From: Candidatus Riesia sp. GBBU
GTDB lineage: Bacteria; Pseudomonadota; Gammaproteobacteria; Enterobacterales; Enterobacteriaceae
NCBI GenBank assembly: GCA_002074035.1
Contig: CP012849.1
Location: 67,938-131,937, forward strand
DNA: 64,000 nucleotides
Direction: 5' to 3'
The notes beneath the pieces are model-generated. The model ran no database searches. It was not told the origin of the DNA and saw only the letters and a program-made list of their open reading frames with translations. This document shows positions 9,689-18,219 of this stretch, in pieces (position 1 is the first letter of the stretch; the number at the start of each line of letters is the position of its first letter). Position numbers and translations under genes: made by a program.

Positions 9689-10114
9689 AATATTATTTTT
9701 ATTAAAAAATATCAGGAACTATGCAAACTAATAATATAAAAACTTTTTAAATCGATATTAAGATATTTTATATCATTACTAACATAGTACTTTACATTTA
9801 AAAAGTTATCATTTTTATATGAAAACACGTATATTAGTTAATGTTTTATTTTTCAAAATCTTCGTCATAAATGATTTACATAAAATATCTTTACTTATTA
9901 ATAATAACAAATTTTTTTATGAAAATAAAGTTGATATGTATATCATGTTTAAGATTTATAATAATGTCGAAAATTAGTTAAAAATTCATAAAGTAATTGA
10001 ATTATTAAAAACATTCTATGAATTTTAACAAAAATCTTTAGAAGATTGCTTGACAGATATATAGTTTTAACAGATAATTTTATAAAATTTAAAATATACT
10101 TTGGAATTTATTTT
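9689..10114. other. Intergenic region between xthA and gapA, containing the gapA promoter
   Basis: 426 bases without a supportable gene. A 52-codon ORF starting with ATG at 9819 has no ribosome-binding site or recognisable similarity and is compatible with chance. The last 65 bases hold the gapA promoter and leader. Confidence 0.6.
10050..10078 (+). promoter_or_regulatory. Near-consensus sigma70 promoter of gapA
   Basis: Perfect -35 TTGACA at 10050-10055, an optimal 17-base spacer, and -10 GATAAT (one mismatch) at 10073-10078. It lies 37 bases upstream of the gapA ATG. Among the best promoter matches in the window, in front of a highly expressed glycolytic gene. Confidence 0.65.
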
Positions 10115-11110
10115 ATGAAGATTAATGTCGGTATAAATGGATTCGGTAGAATAGGTCGTGCTGTTTTTAGACTTTCTCAAAAAAGAAAAGATATTCGCAT
10201 TGTAGCAATTAATGATCTACTTAGATCTGAACAGATAGCTTATATGTTGAAATATGATTCAACTCATGGAAGATTTAATGGAGATATAAGAGCAGAAAAA
10301 AATTGTATAATAGTAAATAATAAAAAAATTCAATGTATATCTGAAACTAATCCAAAGAATATAAATTGGAAAGAATTTAAAGTGAATTCTGTTATTGATG
10401 CCACTGGGTTGTTTCTAGACAAAAATAGAGCTGTTCTTCATATTGATTCTGGAGCTGAAAAAGTAATTCTTACTGCTCCATCAGGTAACGTTCCAATGTT
10501 TGTAATAGGGGTAAATCATAAGACATATAAAGGACAAAAGATAGTTTCTAATGCATCATGCACAACAAACTGTTTAGCCCCAATTGCAAAAGTTATAAAT
10601 GATAAATTTGGTATTGTTGAAGGATTGATGACAACAGTGCATTCTGTTACTGCTACTCAAAAAACGGTAGACGGAGCTTCAAATAAAAATTGGAGAGACG
10701 GAAGAGGAGCATTGCAAAATATTATCCCATCAACAACTGGTGCTACTCAAGCAACTACAAAAATTATCCCGGAGCTATCAGGAAAATTACTTGGAATGGC
10801 TTTTCGTGTTTCAACTCCAAACGTTTCAGTAGTTGATTTCACTGTTTCTTTAGAAGAAGAAGCAAGCTTTTATGAAATTTGTCAAGAAATTAAAAGAGCC
10901 TCTGAAGAAGAAATGAATGGAATTCTATGTTATACAGATGAGGAAGTCGTCTCAAGTGATTTCAATGGTAGTACGTTTACATCTATCTTTGATGCTAAAG
11001 CAAGTATTCCTTTAAATAAACGTTTTGTGAAACTTATATCTTGGTATGATAATGAAACAGGATACTCAAGTAAATTATTAGACTTAGTTAGTTATATTTC
11101 AAACTACTAA
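10115..11110 (+). CDS. gapA: Glyceraldehyde-3-phosphate dehydrogenase
   Basis: NAD-dependent glycolytic enzyme making 1,3-bisphosphoglycerate. The start is the ATG at 10115 ([19 protein letters not shown]), giving 331 residues, identical in length to E. coli GapA; the longer frame beginning with TTG at 10046 runs through the promoter and is rejected. Visible motifs are the NAD-binding NGFGRIG, the catalytic cysteine in [12 protein letters not shown], the catalytic His in [15 protein letters not shown] and the C-terminal [11 protein letters not shown]. The sequence is among the best conserved in the window and is preceded by a strong promoter. Confidence 0.99.
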   Translation: MKINVGINGFGRIGRAVFRLSQKRKDIRIVAINDLLRSEQIAYMLKYDSTHGRFNGDIRAEKNCIIVNNKKIQCISETNPKNINWKEFKVNSVIDATGLFLDKNRAVLHIDSGAEKVILTAPSGNVPMFVIGVNHKTYKGQKIVSNASCTTNCLAPIAKVINDKFGIVEGLMTTVHSVTATQKTVDGASNKNWRDGRGALQNIIPSTTGATQATTKIIPELSGKLLGMAFRVSTPNVSVVDFTVSLEEEASFYEICQEIKRASEEEMNGILCYTDEEVVSSDFNGSTFTSIFDAKASIPLNKRFVKLISWYDNETGYSSKLLDLVSYISNY

Positions 11111-11224
11111 AAATTTTAGTAAAGTGAAAATTTGACTTTTTGTTTTTATATTATACGATTTTTATTAATTTTTGTTTATTAAAAACTTAATTTAGTTTCT
11201 ATAAATTTAATACACGGAATATAT

Positions 11225-12010
11225 ATGAACTTCATGAAAGGAAAAAGAATTCTAGTAACAGGAGTTATTAATAGTCGTTCTATTGCTTATGGAATAGCAA
11301 ATACTTTAAAAAAGTATGGCTCGGAAATAATTCTTACTTATAAAGAAGAAAAAATGAAAAGTAAGATTGAAAAAATTTCAAAAGAAATTGGAACTGTAGC
11401 TACATTTCAGTGCGATGTTTCTTCAGATGAAAGTATAAAAAATTGTTTCTCTTTAATATCAGATATATGGAGAAAATTTGATGGATTAGTGCATTCAATA
11501 GCATATGCACCTTCTAATCAACTAATAGGAGATTATTTATCCTCAGTAGATAGAAATGGATTCAATATATCACATGAAATCAGTTCATATAGTTTTACAG
11601 CGTTAGTAAAAAATTGTTCAGAAATGTTGAACAAAAATTCATCTTTATTAACTATAACTTATGTAGGTTCAAAAAGGGCTATGTCAAATTATAATGTTAT
11701 GGGATTAGCAAAAGCTTCTTTAGAATCTAGTGTTAGATACATGGCTTATTCATTAGGTCCTAGATCTATTCGAGTAAATGGTATTTCTTCTGGTCCAATT
11801 ATTACAGCCTCTTCTTTAGGAATTAAAAATTTTAAAAAGATGTTTCATAACTTTAGTAAAACTTCTTTTATTCAAAGAACAATCAGATTAGAAGAAATAG
11901 GAAATTGTGCAGCATTTTTATGTTCTGATCTTTCTTCTGGTATAACAGGAGAAATTATTAATGTAGACGGAGGATTTAGTCATAGTATACCAAGCAGATA
12001 TTTTTTGTGA
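11225..12010 (+). CDS. fabI: Enoyl-[acyl-carrier-protein] reductase (NADH)
   Basis: Final reductive step of each fatty-acid elongation cycle (short-chain dehydrogenase superfamily). It is 261 residues (E. coli 262). Conserved features are the Rossmann start GKRILVTGVINSRSIAYGIA, the catalytic Tyr...Lys in SNYNVMGLAKASLE, SGPIITASSLGI near the substrate loop and the C-terminal ITGEIINVDGGFS. A weak promoter-like pair (TTGACT at 11132, TACGAT at 11154, 16-base spacer) lies upstream. Its stop codon is only 2 bases from the tyrS stop on the other strand, leaving no room for a dedicated terminator. Confidence 0.98.
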   Translation: MNFMKGKRILVTGVINSRSIAYGIANTLKKYGSEIILTYKEEKMKSKIEKISKEIGTVATFQCDVSSDESIKNCFSLISDIWRKFDGLVHSIAYAPSNQLIGDYLSSVDRNGFNISHEISSYSFTALVKNCSEMLNKNSSLLTITYVGSKRAMSNYNVMGLAKASLESSVRYMAYSLGPRSIRVNGISSGPIITASSLGIKNFKKMFHNFSKTSFIQRTIRLEEIGNCAAFLCSDLSSGITGEIINVDGGFSHSIPSRYFL

Positions 12011-12012
12011 AA

Positions 12013-13293
12013 TTAAATCCAAATTATTAGAAAGTGTATTTTTTTACCAAATTTTACTAAAGAATATTTTGAGAATAATATGTCTTTTTTAGAAAAGATA
12101 TAATTTTGATCTAAGCACTTTTTTCCGTTTATTGTTATAGCTTTAGATCTAATAATATTCTTTGCCTGTGTTTTAGACTTCACTAATTTAGATTTTAAAA
12201 GACATTCGCATAAACTTATTCCTATTTTTGATATTATAGATGGAATACCATCTTTTTCAAGCTGAAAGAAGTCTTCTTTATTCAATGTGCTAAAATTATT
12301 CAAAAATAAACTGTCTGTAATTCTGATAGCGGATTCTAATCTTTTTTTTCCATGAACAAAGTTAGTTATAAAGTTAGCTAAAAACTTTTTAATTTCCATT
12401 TTTTTTTTTGAATTATTTTTCTCTATCTGAATATCTTTAATCTCTTCTATAGATAGAGATGTAAAGAACATTAGAAATAATTTAATCTCTTCATCTTTTA
12501 TATTAATCCAAAATTGATAGAATTTATATGGACTTGTTTTCTTAGGATCAAGCCAAATAGTCTCTGTACCAGTTTTACCAAATTTTTCTCCATTATTATT
12601 TAATAATAACGGAGTTGTAAATCCTAAAACTTTTTTTTTATATTTATATCTTATTAGATCTATACCTGATGTAATATTTCCCCACTGATCAGAGCCACCG
12701 ATTTGCATCTCTACATTATATTTCTTAAATAAATATGCAAAATCATATGATTGCAATATATTATAAGAAAACTCAGAAAATGAAATCCATGAATTATCTG
12801 TTTTATATATTCTATTTTTAATAAATTCTTTATTAATCATCTTATTTACACTGAAATATTTTCCAAATTTTTTCAGTAATTCTAATATACTAATTTTTGA
12901 TAACCAATCAAAATTATTTAAAATTTTTAGTCTTTTATGTTTTGGATCATTTTCGAATAGATTAGTAATTTGTCTACTAATTTTTTCAGAAAATAAAAAA
13001 ATTTTTTCTTCTTGATTAACAGTTCTTTTTATTTTCTTAAAACTTGGATCTCCAACTAAACTAGTTGCTCCACCTATTAAAATAATAGGTTTATGTCCAT
13101 AATCTTTAAACCTTTTTAGACAAAACAAAATCACTAAATGACCTACATGAAGACTATCTGCTGTAGGGTCAAATCCACAATATAGATTAATTTTATATTT
13201 TTTTACTTTTTCTTCTAACACAGAAATATCTGTAGACTGAAATATTAGTTCTCTATTTCTTAGATCATTAATTAAATTCTTATATTCGCGCAT
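12013..13293 (-). CDS. tyrS: Tyrosyl-tRNA synthetase (class I)
   Basis: Charges tRNA-Tyr. It is 426 residues (E. coli 424). Class I signatures are the HIGH-like HVGHL near residue 50 and KFGKT near residue 235; the amino-acid-binding stretch GGSDQWGNITSG is intact, and a C-terminal S4 domain (about 360-426, with LVKSKTQAKNIIRSKAITIN) is retained. It lies downstream of pdxH on the same strand as in E. coli (pdxH-tyrS). The coding strand contains an in-frame run of 11 A (positions 12399-12409), a possible polymerase slippage site. Confidence 0.98.
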   Translation of the reverse strand: MREYKNLINDLRNRELIFQSTDISVLEEKVKKYKINLYCGFDPTADSLHVGHLVILFCLKRFKDYGHKPIILIGGATSLVGDPSFKKIKRTVNQEEKIFLFSEKISRQITNLFENDPKHKRLKILNNFDWLSKISILELLKKFGKYFSVNKMINKEFIKNRIYKTDNSWISFSEFSYNILQSYDFAYLFKKYNVEMQIGGSDQWGNITSGIDLIRYKYKKKVLGFTTPLLLNNNGEKFGKTGTETIWLDPKKTSPYKFYQFWINIKDEEIKLFLMFFTSLSIEEIKDIQIEKNNSKKKMEIKKFLANFITNFVHGKKRLESAIRITDSLFLNNFSTLNKEDFFQLEKDGIPSIISKIGISLCECLLKSKLVKSKTQAKNIIRSKAITINGKKCLDQNYIFSKKDILFSKYSLVKFGKKIHFLIIWI

Positions 13294-13337
13294 TTTAGTT
13301 TTTTAAAATACATAATTAATATTTTTCTTTCTAAAAA

Positions 13338-13991
13338 TTAAGGAGAAAGACGATCAACTTTCCATTCTTTTTTATTTCTTTCATATAGGAAACGATCATG
13401 TAATCTTTTGATTCCACCTTGCCAAAACTCAACCATATTAAATTTTACTATATATCCGCCCCAAAATATTGGAAAAGGTATAGAATAATTTTTAAATTTT
13501 TTTGAGTAAAATAAGAAAGAGTCAATTAACACTTTTTTGGAAGAAATCTTTTTAGATTGCTTAGAAGCCCAGGATGCTATTTGATTATCTCTAGGTCTAG
13601 AATGAAAGTATTTAATTGATTCTTGTGAAGAAATCTTATTTGCAACTCCTAAAAAACAAACTTGCCTTTCCATTTGAAACCACGGAAATAACAGACTTAC
13701 TTTACTATTATTTTTAATCTGTTTTGCTTTTCTGCTAAAAAGATTTGTATAGAAAATTAAACCATTTTCGTCAAAGTACCTTAGAAATACGGTTCTTTGA
13801 TATGAGTTTCCTGATGTGTCCGAAGTTGAAACACACATCGCATTTGGATAGGTAACACCAAAATTTTCAGCTTGCTGCAACCATTTTTCGAATAACTCTA
13901 TTGGATCAATTGTAAGATCTTTTCTTCTTAGTTCCTTTTGAGAATATTCATTTCGTACTTCGTTAATATACAAGTTAGTTTTAGTCTTCAT
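13338..13991 (-). CDS. pdxH: Pyridoxine/pyridoxamine 5'-phosphate oxidase
   Basis: FMN enzyme making pyridoxal 5'-phosphate, the cofactor of SufS and others. It is 217 residues (E. coli 218). Conserved segments are QRTVFLRYFDENGLIFYTN (FMN and substrate site), LLFPWFQMERQVCFLG, SRPRDNQIASWASKQS and the C-terminal RLHDRFLYERNKKEWKVDRLSP, with the substrate-binding Arg196 and His198. It is followed by tyrS after 44 bases. In a symbiont genome it may reflect B6 salvage or provisioning, but the rest of the pathway is not in view. Confidence 0.98.
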   Translation of the reverse strand: MKTKTNLYINEVRNEYSQKELRRKDLTIDPIELFEKWLQQAENFGVTYPNAMCVSTSDTSGNSYQRTVFLRYFDENGLIFYTNLFSRKAKQIKNNSKVSLLFPWFQMERQVCFLGVANKISSQESIKYFHSRPRDNQIASWASKQSKKISSKKVLIDSFLFYSKKFKNYSIPFPIFWGGYIVKFNMVEFWQGGIKRLHDRFLYERNKKEWKVDRLSP

Positions 13992-14311
13992 TTTTTATGA
14001 AACTTTATAAAATTTAGAAATATTGAAATCAAAAATTTTTTGCATATATTTACAATTCAGTATAAAATCTACACTGAATCTTAATATGCTTAACTTTATT
14101 TCAGTATACTAAAGATAGTCGAAATAATCTATTTCAACAGACTTAAAATAGAAAACAAAGAATCAATAATTTTATTCTAAATAAACAACCATATTTCTAG
14201 AAAAATATATAACAAATTTATCTAATAATTACTAGTAATAACCTGATTAATAGAAAAGTTAATAAAAAAGTTAACAAATTAAAATTTACATTTTATAAAT
14301 AGTTAAAAATA
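13992..14311. other. Intergenic region between pdxH and grxD
   Basis: 320 bases, strongly AT-rich. No ORF, tRNA or convincing promoter or terminator was found. It lies between two genes on the minus strand and probably carries the pdxH promoter, but no element stands out. Confidence 0.6.
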
Positions 14312-14641
14312 TTATTTTAAATTTTTAGAAAATTTTGTTTGACTAATAATCTTTTTCAAAGATCCATTAATATACAAATCCTTTACTGTTTCACAACCTC
14401 CAATCAGATTCTCATTAATCCATAATTGTGGAAAAGTAGGCCATTTAGAATATTCAGGTAACTTCTTTCTAATATTTTCGTGTTTTAGTACATCAACATA
14501 TGCAAATTTCTTACAACATCTTAATAAGATGTCAGATACTAATTTTGAATATCCACAAAGAGGGAAATCTGGTGTTCCTTTCATATAAAGGATAATAGGA
14601 TTTTTTTTCAATTGTATTTTAATTTCTTCACTAAATTTCAT
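14312..14641 (-). CDS. grxD: Monothiol glutaredoxin (Grx4 type) with CGYS active site
   Basis: Monothiol glutaredoxins bind a glutathione-ligated [2Fe-2S] cluster and act in Fe-S trafficking, often with BolA proteins. It is 109 residues (E. coli 115; the acidic C-terminal tail is shorter). Conserved features are LYMKGTPDFP, the active-site cysteine Cys29, WPTFPQLWINENLIGGCETV (GSH-binding TFP cis-Pro and GGC). The family signature CGFS reads CGYS here (Tyr31), an unusual but conservative replacement. It fits functionally with the suf operon nearby. It has its own small transcription unit. Confidence 0.95.
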   Translation of the reverse strand: MKFSEEIKIQLKKNPIILYMKGTPDFPLCGYSKLVSDILLRCCKKFAYVDVLKHENIRKKLPEYSKWPTFPQLWINENLIGGCETVKDLYINGSLKKIISQTKFSKNLK

Positions 14642-15017
14642 ATTTATTTCAATGAAATTGACACAATTAATATTGTTGTTTAAAATGTTAAATTATATTT
14701 TAGATAGCTAACTTATTAAACTCCTATAAAACTCTCTAATATTATTCTATTATTAGAGTGCTGTAGAATATATTTTAGTATCAAAAAAATTTTTTTACAA
14801 ACTATTTATTAAAATATTTTCTTTAAACTAACAAATGATTCGTTTTATTTTTTTAATAGTTTTGTTAGATTTTTAAATCATCAAATGATTCTAGACGTTC
14901 TTATATAAAGAAACTTAGTTTTTAGAATAAAATATGTTATGAACAAACTAAGATGAAACTCTACAAATATTGTAATTATTAATCCGATATTAAAACGAAA
15001 TTCTAAACTAGAAATAA
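14642..15017. other. Divergent intergenic region between grxD and pykF
   Basis: 376 bases. It contains a strong promoter-like element (14658-14686) pointing to pykF and an inverted repeat CTCTAATA...TATTAGAG (14734-14758, 9-base loop) about 45 bases after the predicted transcription start. Beyond that, about 260 bases show no coding sequence. The arrangement resembles a long 5' leader or a short non-coding transcript, but no known riboswitch or attenuator can be recognised. Confidence 0.5.
14658..14686 (+). promoter_or_regulatory. Strong sigma70-like promoter, probably for pykF (long leader)
   Basis: Perfect TTGACA at 14658-14663, a 17-base spacer, and TAAAAT at 14681-14686 (one mismatch). 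It points to pykF, 331 bases away. It overlaps the region immediately upstream of grxD, which is on the other strand. Confidence 0.5.
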
Positions 15018-16430
15018 ATGAAAAAAACTAAGATTATTTGTACAATCGGTCCAAAAACTGAATCTGAAAAAAAACTTTTTGAGTTGATTAAAAATGGTAT
15101 GAATGCAATAAGATTAAATTTTTCTCATGGGAGTCATGAAGAACATTCAAACAGAATTCATAATCTAAGAAAAATATGTAAGAAGAAAAATAAAAAAATT
15201 TCTATTATTTTAGACACGAAAGGTCCAGAAATTCGAACAATGAGACTTAGAGACGGTAATAATATATATTTAAAGGTTGGACAAAAATTTTCTCTTACAA
15301 CCAATAAATCAATTATTGGAAATAACAGTATAGTTGCAATAAACTATGATAGATTTATAGATAACTTAAAAAAAGATAATATTATAATGATAGACGATGG
15401 ATTAATAAATATGAAAGTTATTTCTATATTTTCAGACTTGGTCGTCTGTAGGGTTTTGAACAGTGGAAGTTTAGGAGAGAATAAAAGTGTTAATTTACCT
15501 GGAGTTTATACTAATTTTCCTTCTCTCTCTAAAGATGATAAAAAAGATTTAATTTTCGGATGCAGAAATCAAGTCGATTTCATTGCAGTGTCTTTTGTTA
15601 AAAAAAGCAAAGATATAATAGAAATTAGGGATTTTTTAAAAAGTAATGGTGGAGAAAAAATTTCAATAATCTCAAAAATTGAAAATCAAGAAGGTTTAAA
15701 TAATTTTGAAGAAATATTAAAAGTATCTGATGGAATCATGATTGCAAGAGGGGATTTAGGTGTAGAAATTCCAGTGGAAGAAGTTGTCTTTGCTCAAAAA
15801 ATGATGATAAAAAAATGTGTTTTAGAAGGTAAAATAGTAATAACAGCAACTCAAATGTTAAACTCGATGATAGAGAACCCTAGACCGACAAGAGCAGAAG
15901 TTAGTGATGTTGCTAATGCAATATTAGATGGAACTGATGCTGTAATGCTATCAGGAGAAAGTGCTAATGGAAAGTATCCAATTGAGTCAATTAAAATAAT
16001 GTCAAAGATATGTGAAAGAACTGATATAGAAGTACCAATTTTTTTGTATAAGAAAAAAAATAATGAAAATATACAAATTACAGAGTCTATATGTCAAGGA
16101 ATTGTAAAAATAGCAAAAGACTTAAAATCAAAATTGATCATTGCATACACTGATAGTGGGAAAATCGCAAAATTACTAAGAAAAAATTTTCCAAAAGCAA
16201 CTATCTTAGCACTAACTTTTAACGAAAAAGTAGAAAAAAAGTTACTTCTGTTTAGAGGTGTAATACCTAAGTTAATTAAAAGAATAGATTCAATCAGTAA
16301 ATTTTATCAAATTGGTAAGAATATTGCATTAGATGAAAAATTAGTACAAAAAGGAGATACCATAATAATGGTTTCAGGATCATTATTGAGTAGTTTTACA
16401 AAAAACTTTTTTTCAATACACATTTTATAA
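15018..16430 (+). CDS. pykF: Pyruvate kinase I
   Basis: Last step of glycolysis: phosphoenolpyruvate plus ADP gives pyruvate and ATP. It is 470 residues, exactly the length of E. coli PykF, and closer to PykF than to PykA throughout (MKKTKIICTIGPKTESEKKL, DTKGPEIRTMRLRDG, GENKSVNLPGV). The active-site signature IISKIENQEGLNNFEEIL and the metal/phosphate region MIARGDLGVEIPVEEV are intact. It is followed by lpp on the same strand and then by ldtE and suf genes on the other, exactly the E. coli order pykF-lpp-ldtE-sufEDSCB. It feeds the pyruvate dehydrogenase complex encoded at the left end. Confidence 0.98.
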   Translation: MKKTKIICTIGPKTESEKKLFELIKNGMNAIRLNFSHGSHEEHSNRIHNLRKICKKKNKKISIILDTKGPEIRTMRLRDGNNIYLKVGQKFSLTTNKSIIGNNSIVAINYDRFIDNLKKDNIIMIDDGLINMKVISIFSDLVVCRVLNSGSLGENKSVNLPGVYTNFPSLSKDDKKDLIFGCRNQVDFIAVSFVKKSKDIIEIRDFLKSNGGEKISIISKIENQEGLNNFEEILKVSDGIMIARGDLGVEIPVEEVVFAQKMMIKKCVLEGKIVITATQMLNSMIENPRPTRAEVSDVANAILDGTDAVMLSGESANGKYPIESIKIMSKICERTDIEVPIFLYKKKNNENIQITESICQGIVKIAKDLKSKLIIAYTDSGKIAKLLRKNFPKATILALTFNEKVEKKLLLFRGVIPKLIKRIDSISKFYQIGKNIALDEKLVQKGDTIIMVSGSLLSSFTKNFFSIHIL

Positions 16431-16499
16431 ATTTTTTAAAAATTAATTTATTTTCTAAATATCTTTTAAAAACTAAAAAATTAATCTGGAGAATATTTC

Positions 16500-16730
16500 A
16501 TGAATTATACAAAAATTATTTACATTATTTCATCATTGTTTCTTCTAACTGGATGCTCTGGTATTGACTTAAATAAGAAATTATCTTCTGATGTACAGTC
16601 AATGCAAGGTAGAATAGAGCAACTTTCAAATGATGTACAATCTCTGCAGAGCGACATGCAAATTACAAAAGAAGAAGCAAATCGTGCTAATCAAAGATTA
16701 GATAATCAAGTTCTTAAATATAAGAAATAA
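16500..16730 (+). CDS. lpp: Major outer-membrane lipoprotein (Braun lipoprotein)
   Basis: Small trimeric coiled-coil lipoprotein that ties the outer membrane to peptidoglycan. It is 76 residues (E. coli 78). It has a signal peptide with lipobox LLTGC (lipidated Cys19), then a heptad-rich coiled coil (LSSDVQSMQGRIEQLSNDV), the conserved ANRANQRLDNQ, and a C-terminal YKK whose last lysine would be linked to peptidoglycan. A good ribosome-binding site CTGGAGAA precedes the ATG by 8-9 bases. The neighbour ldtE on the opposite strand encodes an L,D-transpeptidase of the type that attaches Lpp to the wall, and lolCDE at 61820-64000 would sort it. It ends at a strong terminator. Confidence 0.98.
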   Translation: MNYTKIIYIISSLFLLTGCSGIDLNKKLSSDVQSMQGRIEQLSNDVQSLQSDMQITKEEANRANQRLDNQVLKYKK

Positions 16731-16753
16731 ATTTTTATTCTTAAAACATCTGA

Positions 16754-16790
16754 AAAATAGGACATTCATTTTAATGAGTGTCTTATTTTG
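16754..16790. terminator. Strong bidirectional intrinsic terminator between lpp and ldtE
   Basis: A 14-base-pair stem (16756-16769 with 16774-16787, including two G-U wobbles) closes a TTTA loop around GGACATTCAT/ATGAGTGTC. It is flanked by A residues on the left and TTATTTT on the right, so it could terminate transcripts from both strands. It lies 25 bases after the lpp stop and just before the ldtE stop. This is the clearest terminator in the window, as in E. coli, where lpp also has a strong one. Confidence 0.8.
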
Positions 16791-16804
16791 GATGTCTTTG
16801 AGAT

Positions 16805-17746
16805 TTATTTTTTATTTACTCTAACAGGTATACCAGAACGACGTAATATTTCCATTTTTACTACATCTTTATCAATATCATTTCTTTTTAAGAAATATTC
16901 AAAATCTTTGTCGTATATAAAAGACATTGTTCTCGGATCATCAGAATATTTTTCTGATAAAGGCTGATGAACTTCTATATAACAACTTCCATCATATTCT
17001 ACAGAGAACTTTATAGGTTCATTGATTATCTTAACTTCAGTTCCTATAGAAACTAAATTAAATAATTCTTCTATATCTTTAGATCTAAGTCTAATACATC
17101 CTGAACTAACTCTTAGACCAATTCCAAAATTTACGTTTGTTCCATGAATTAAATATTCTCCATTTCCGTATGCGAGACGTAAAGCATAATATCCCATAGG
17201 GTTTTCTGGCCCAGAAGGAACAAATGATGGCAAGATTATTCCTTGAGTTTTATATCTTTTTTTAATTTCACTAGTTGGTGTCCAAGTTGGATTTTTTATC
17301 ATCTGAATTATTCTAGTTTCCATTTCAGGAGTTTTAGCATCTATTTGTCCAATTCCAACTGGATATACAATAACTCTATTTTTAGAAACAAAAAAATACA
17401 TTCTTAGTTCTGCTAAATTAATAACAATACCTTTAAATTTACATTTTGGTATTAACATTTGAAGAGGGAGAATAACTTTTTTACCAGCTTTTGGTAGAAG
17501 AGGATCTATATCAGGATTAGCCTCCAACATTCCAAGAAGACCTATGTGAAATTTGCTTATAATAAATTCCAACGAGTTACCATCATTAGGAATAGTATAA
17601 TATTGATTTTGTCCTATCAGTCTATTATATGGAGAACTTATAAAATATTCTTTAGAATATGAGTAGATTGGATATAAAGCTGTTGACAAAACAAATAATT
17701 TTGTAAAACAAAAAAATTTTTTTATGCCTAAAAAAGGTTCTTTCAT
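16805..17746 (-). CDS. ldtE: L,D-transpeptidase (YnhG/ErfK/YbiS family)
   Basis: Periplasmic YkuD-domain transpeptidase acting on peptidoglycan meso-diaminopimelate links or attaching Braun lipoprotein. It is 313 residues. An N-terminal hydrophobic segment (about 10-28) suggests export; then come a LysM-like region (about 45-100, NSLEFIISKFHIGLLGMLEANPDIDPLLP) and a YkuD catalytic domain with YLIHGTNVNFGIGLRVSSGCIRL (His and catalytic Cys near residue 215). The symbol rests on gene order (pykF-lpp-ldtE-sufE, as in E. coli); paralogues LdtA/B/C are similar, and the retained copy may perform the Lpp-linking job. It starts 5 bases after the sufE stop. Confidence 0.9.
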   Translation of the reverse strand: MKEPFLGIKKFFCFTKLFVLSTALYPIYSYSKEYFISSPYNRLIGQNQYYTIPNDGNSLEFIISKFHIGLLGMLEANPDIDPLLPKAGKKVILPLQMLIPKCKFKGIVINLAELRMYFFVSKNRVIVYPVGIGQIDAKTPEMETRIIQMIKNPTWTPTSEIKKRYKTQGIILPSFVPSGPENPMGYYALRLAYGNGEYLIHGTNVNFGIGLRVSSGCIRLRSKDIEELFNLVSIGTEVKIINEPIKFSVEYDGSCYIEVHQPLSEKYSDDPRTMSFIYDKDFEYFLKRNDIDKDVVKMEILRRSGIPVRVNKK

Positions 17747-17751
17747 AATTT

Positions 17752-18192
17752 TTATAAATTCTTTTCTTTTGAATAAAATATAAATTTTCTAATCTTAGAA
17801 TGTATAAACTCTATCATCAAATATAATCCTTGATTTCTAGATGGAGTTAAATCTTTATATAAAGATAACTTATGAAAAAAGTTTTTATTTTTATTTTCTA
17901 ATATTTTTCTTAAAGTCATATCCTTAAAGAGGATTGCTAAAACTACTATTAAACCTTTTACAATCAAAGAGTCTGAATCTCCAACAATTTTTTTTAGTTT
18001 ATTTTTTTCAAATTCTAAAAAGATCCATGTATAACTTTGACATCCAAAAACCCTATTGTTATTTGTCTTAAGATTTTCTTCTATAATTGGTAATTTTTTA
18101 CCTAATTCAATTAAGTATATATATCTATCTTCTTGATTTTCACAAAGTGAAAAATTGTTTAAAAGTGTTTTTCTATTTGGAAATAGACACAT
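17752..18192 (-). CDS. sufE: Cysteine desulfuration protein SufE
   Basis: Sulfur acceptor that takes persulfide sulfur from SufS and passes it to SufBCD. It is 146 residues (E. coli 138). The acceptor cysteine is Cys51 in RVFGCQSYTWI, the same position as in E. coli (GCQS motif). It is fifth in sufB-C-D-S-E, 27 bases after sufS. The sequence outside the active-site region is fairly diverged and lysine-rich. Confidence 0.96.
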   Translation of the reverse strand: MCLFPNRKTLLNNFSLCENQEDRYIYLIELGKKLPIIEENLKTNNNRVFGCQSYTWIFLEFEKNKLKKIVGDSDSLIVKGLIVVLAILFKDMTLRKILENKNKNFFHKLSLYKDLTPSRNQGLYLMIEFIHSKIRKFIFYSKEKNL

Positions 18193-18219
18193 AAAATTTT
18201 AAAAATTTGTTTAAGTCGA

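Noticed and set aside
9819-9977. 52-codon ORF between xthA and gapA
   Set aside because: No ribosome-binding site or recognisable similarity; ORFs of this length are expected by chance in the intergenic DNA.
10046-10114. N-terminal extension of gapA from TTG 10046
   Set aside because: It would translate through the consensus promoter; ATG 10115 aligns with the family start and gives the exact family length.
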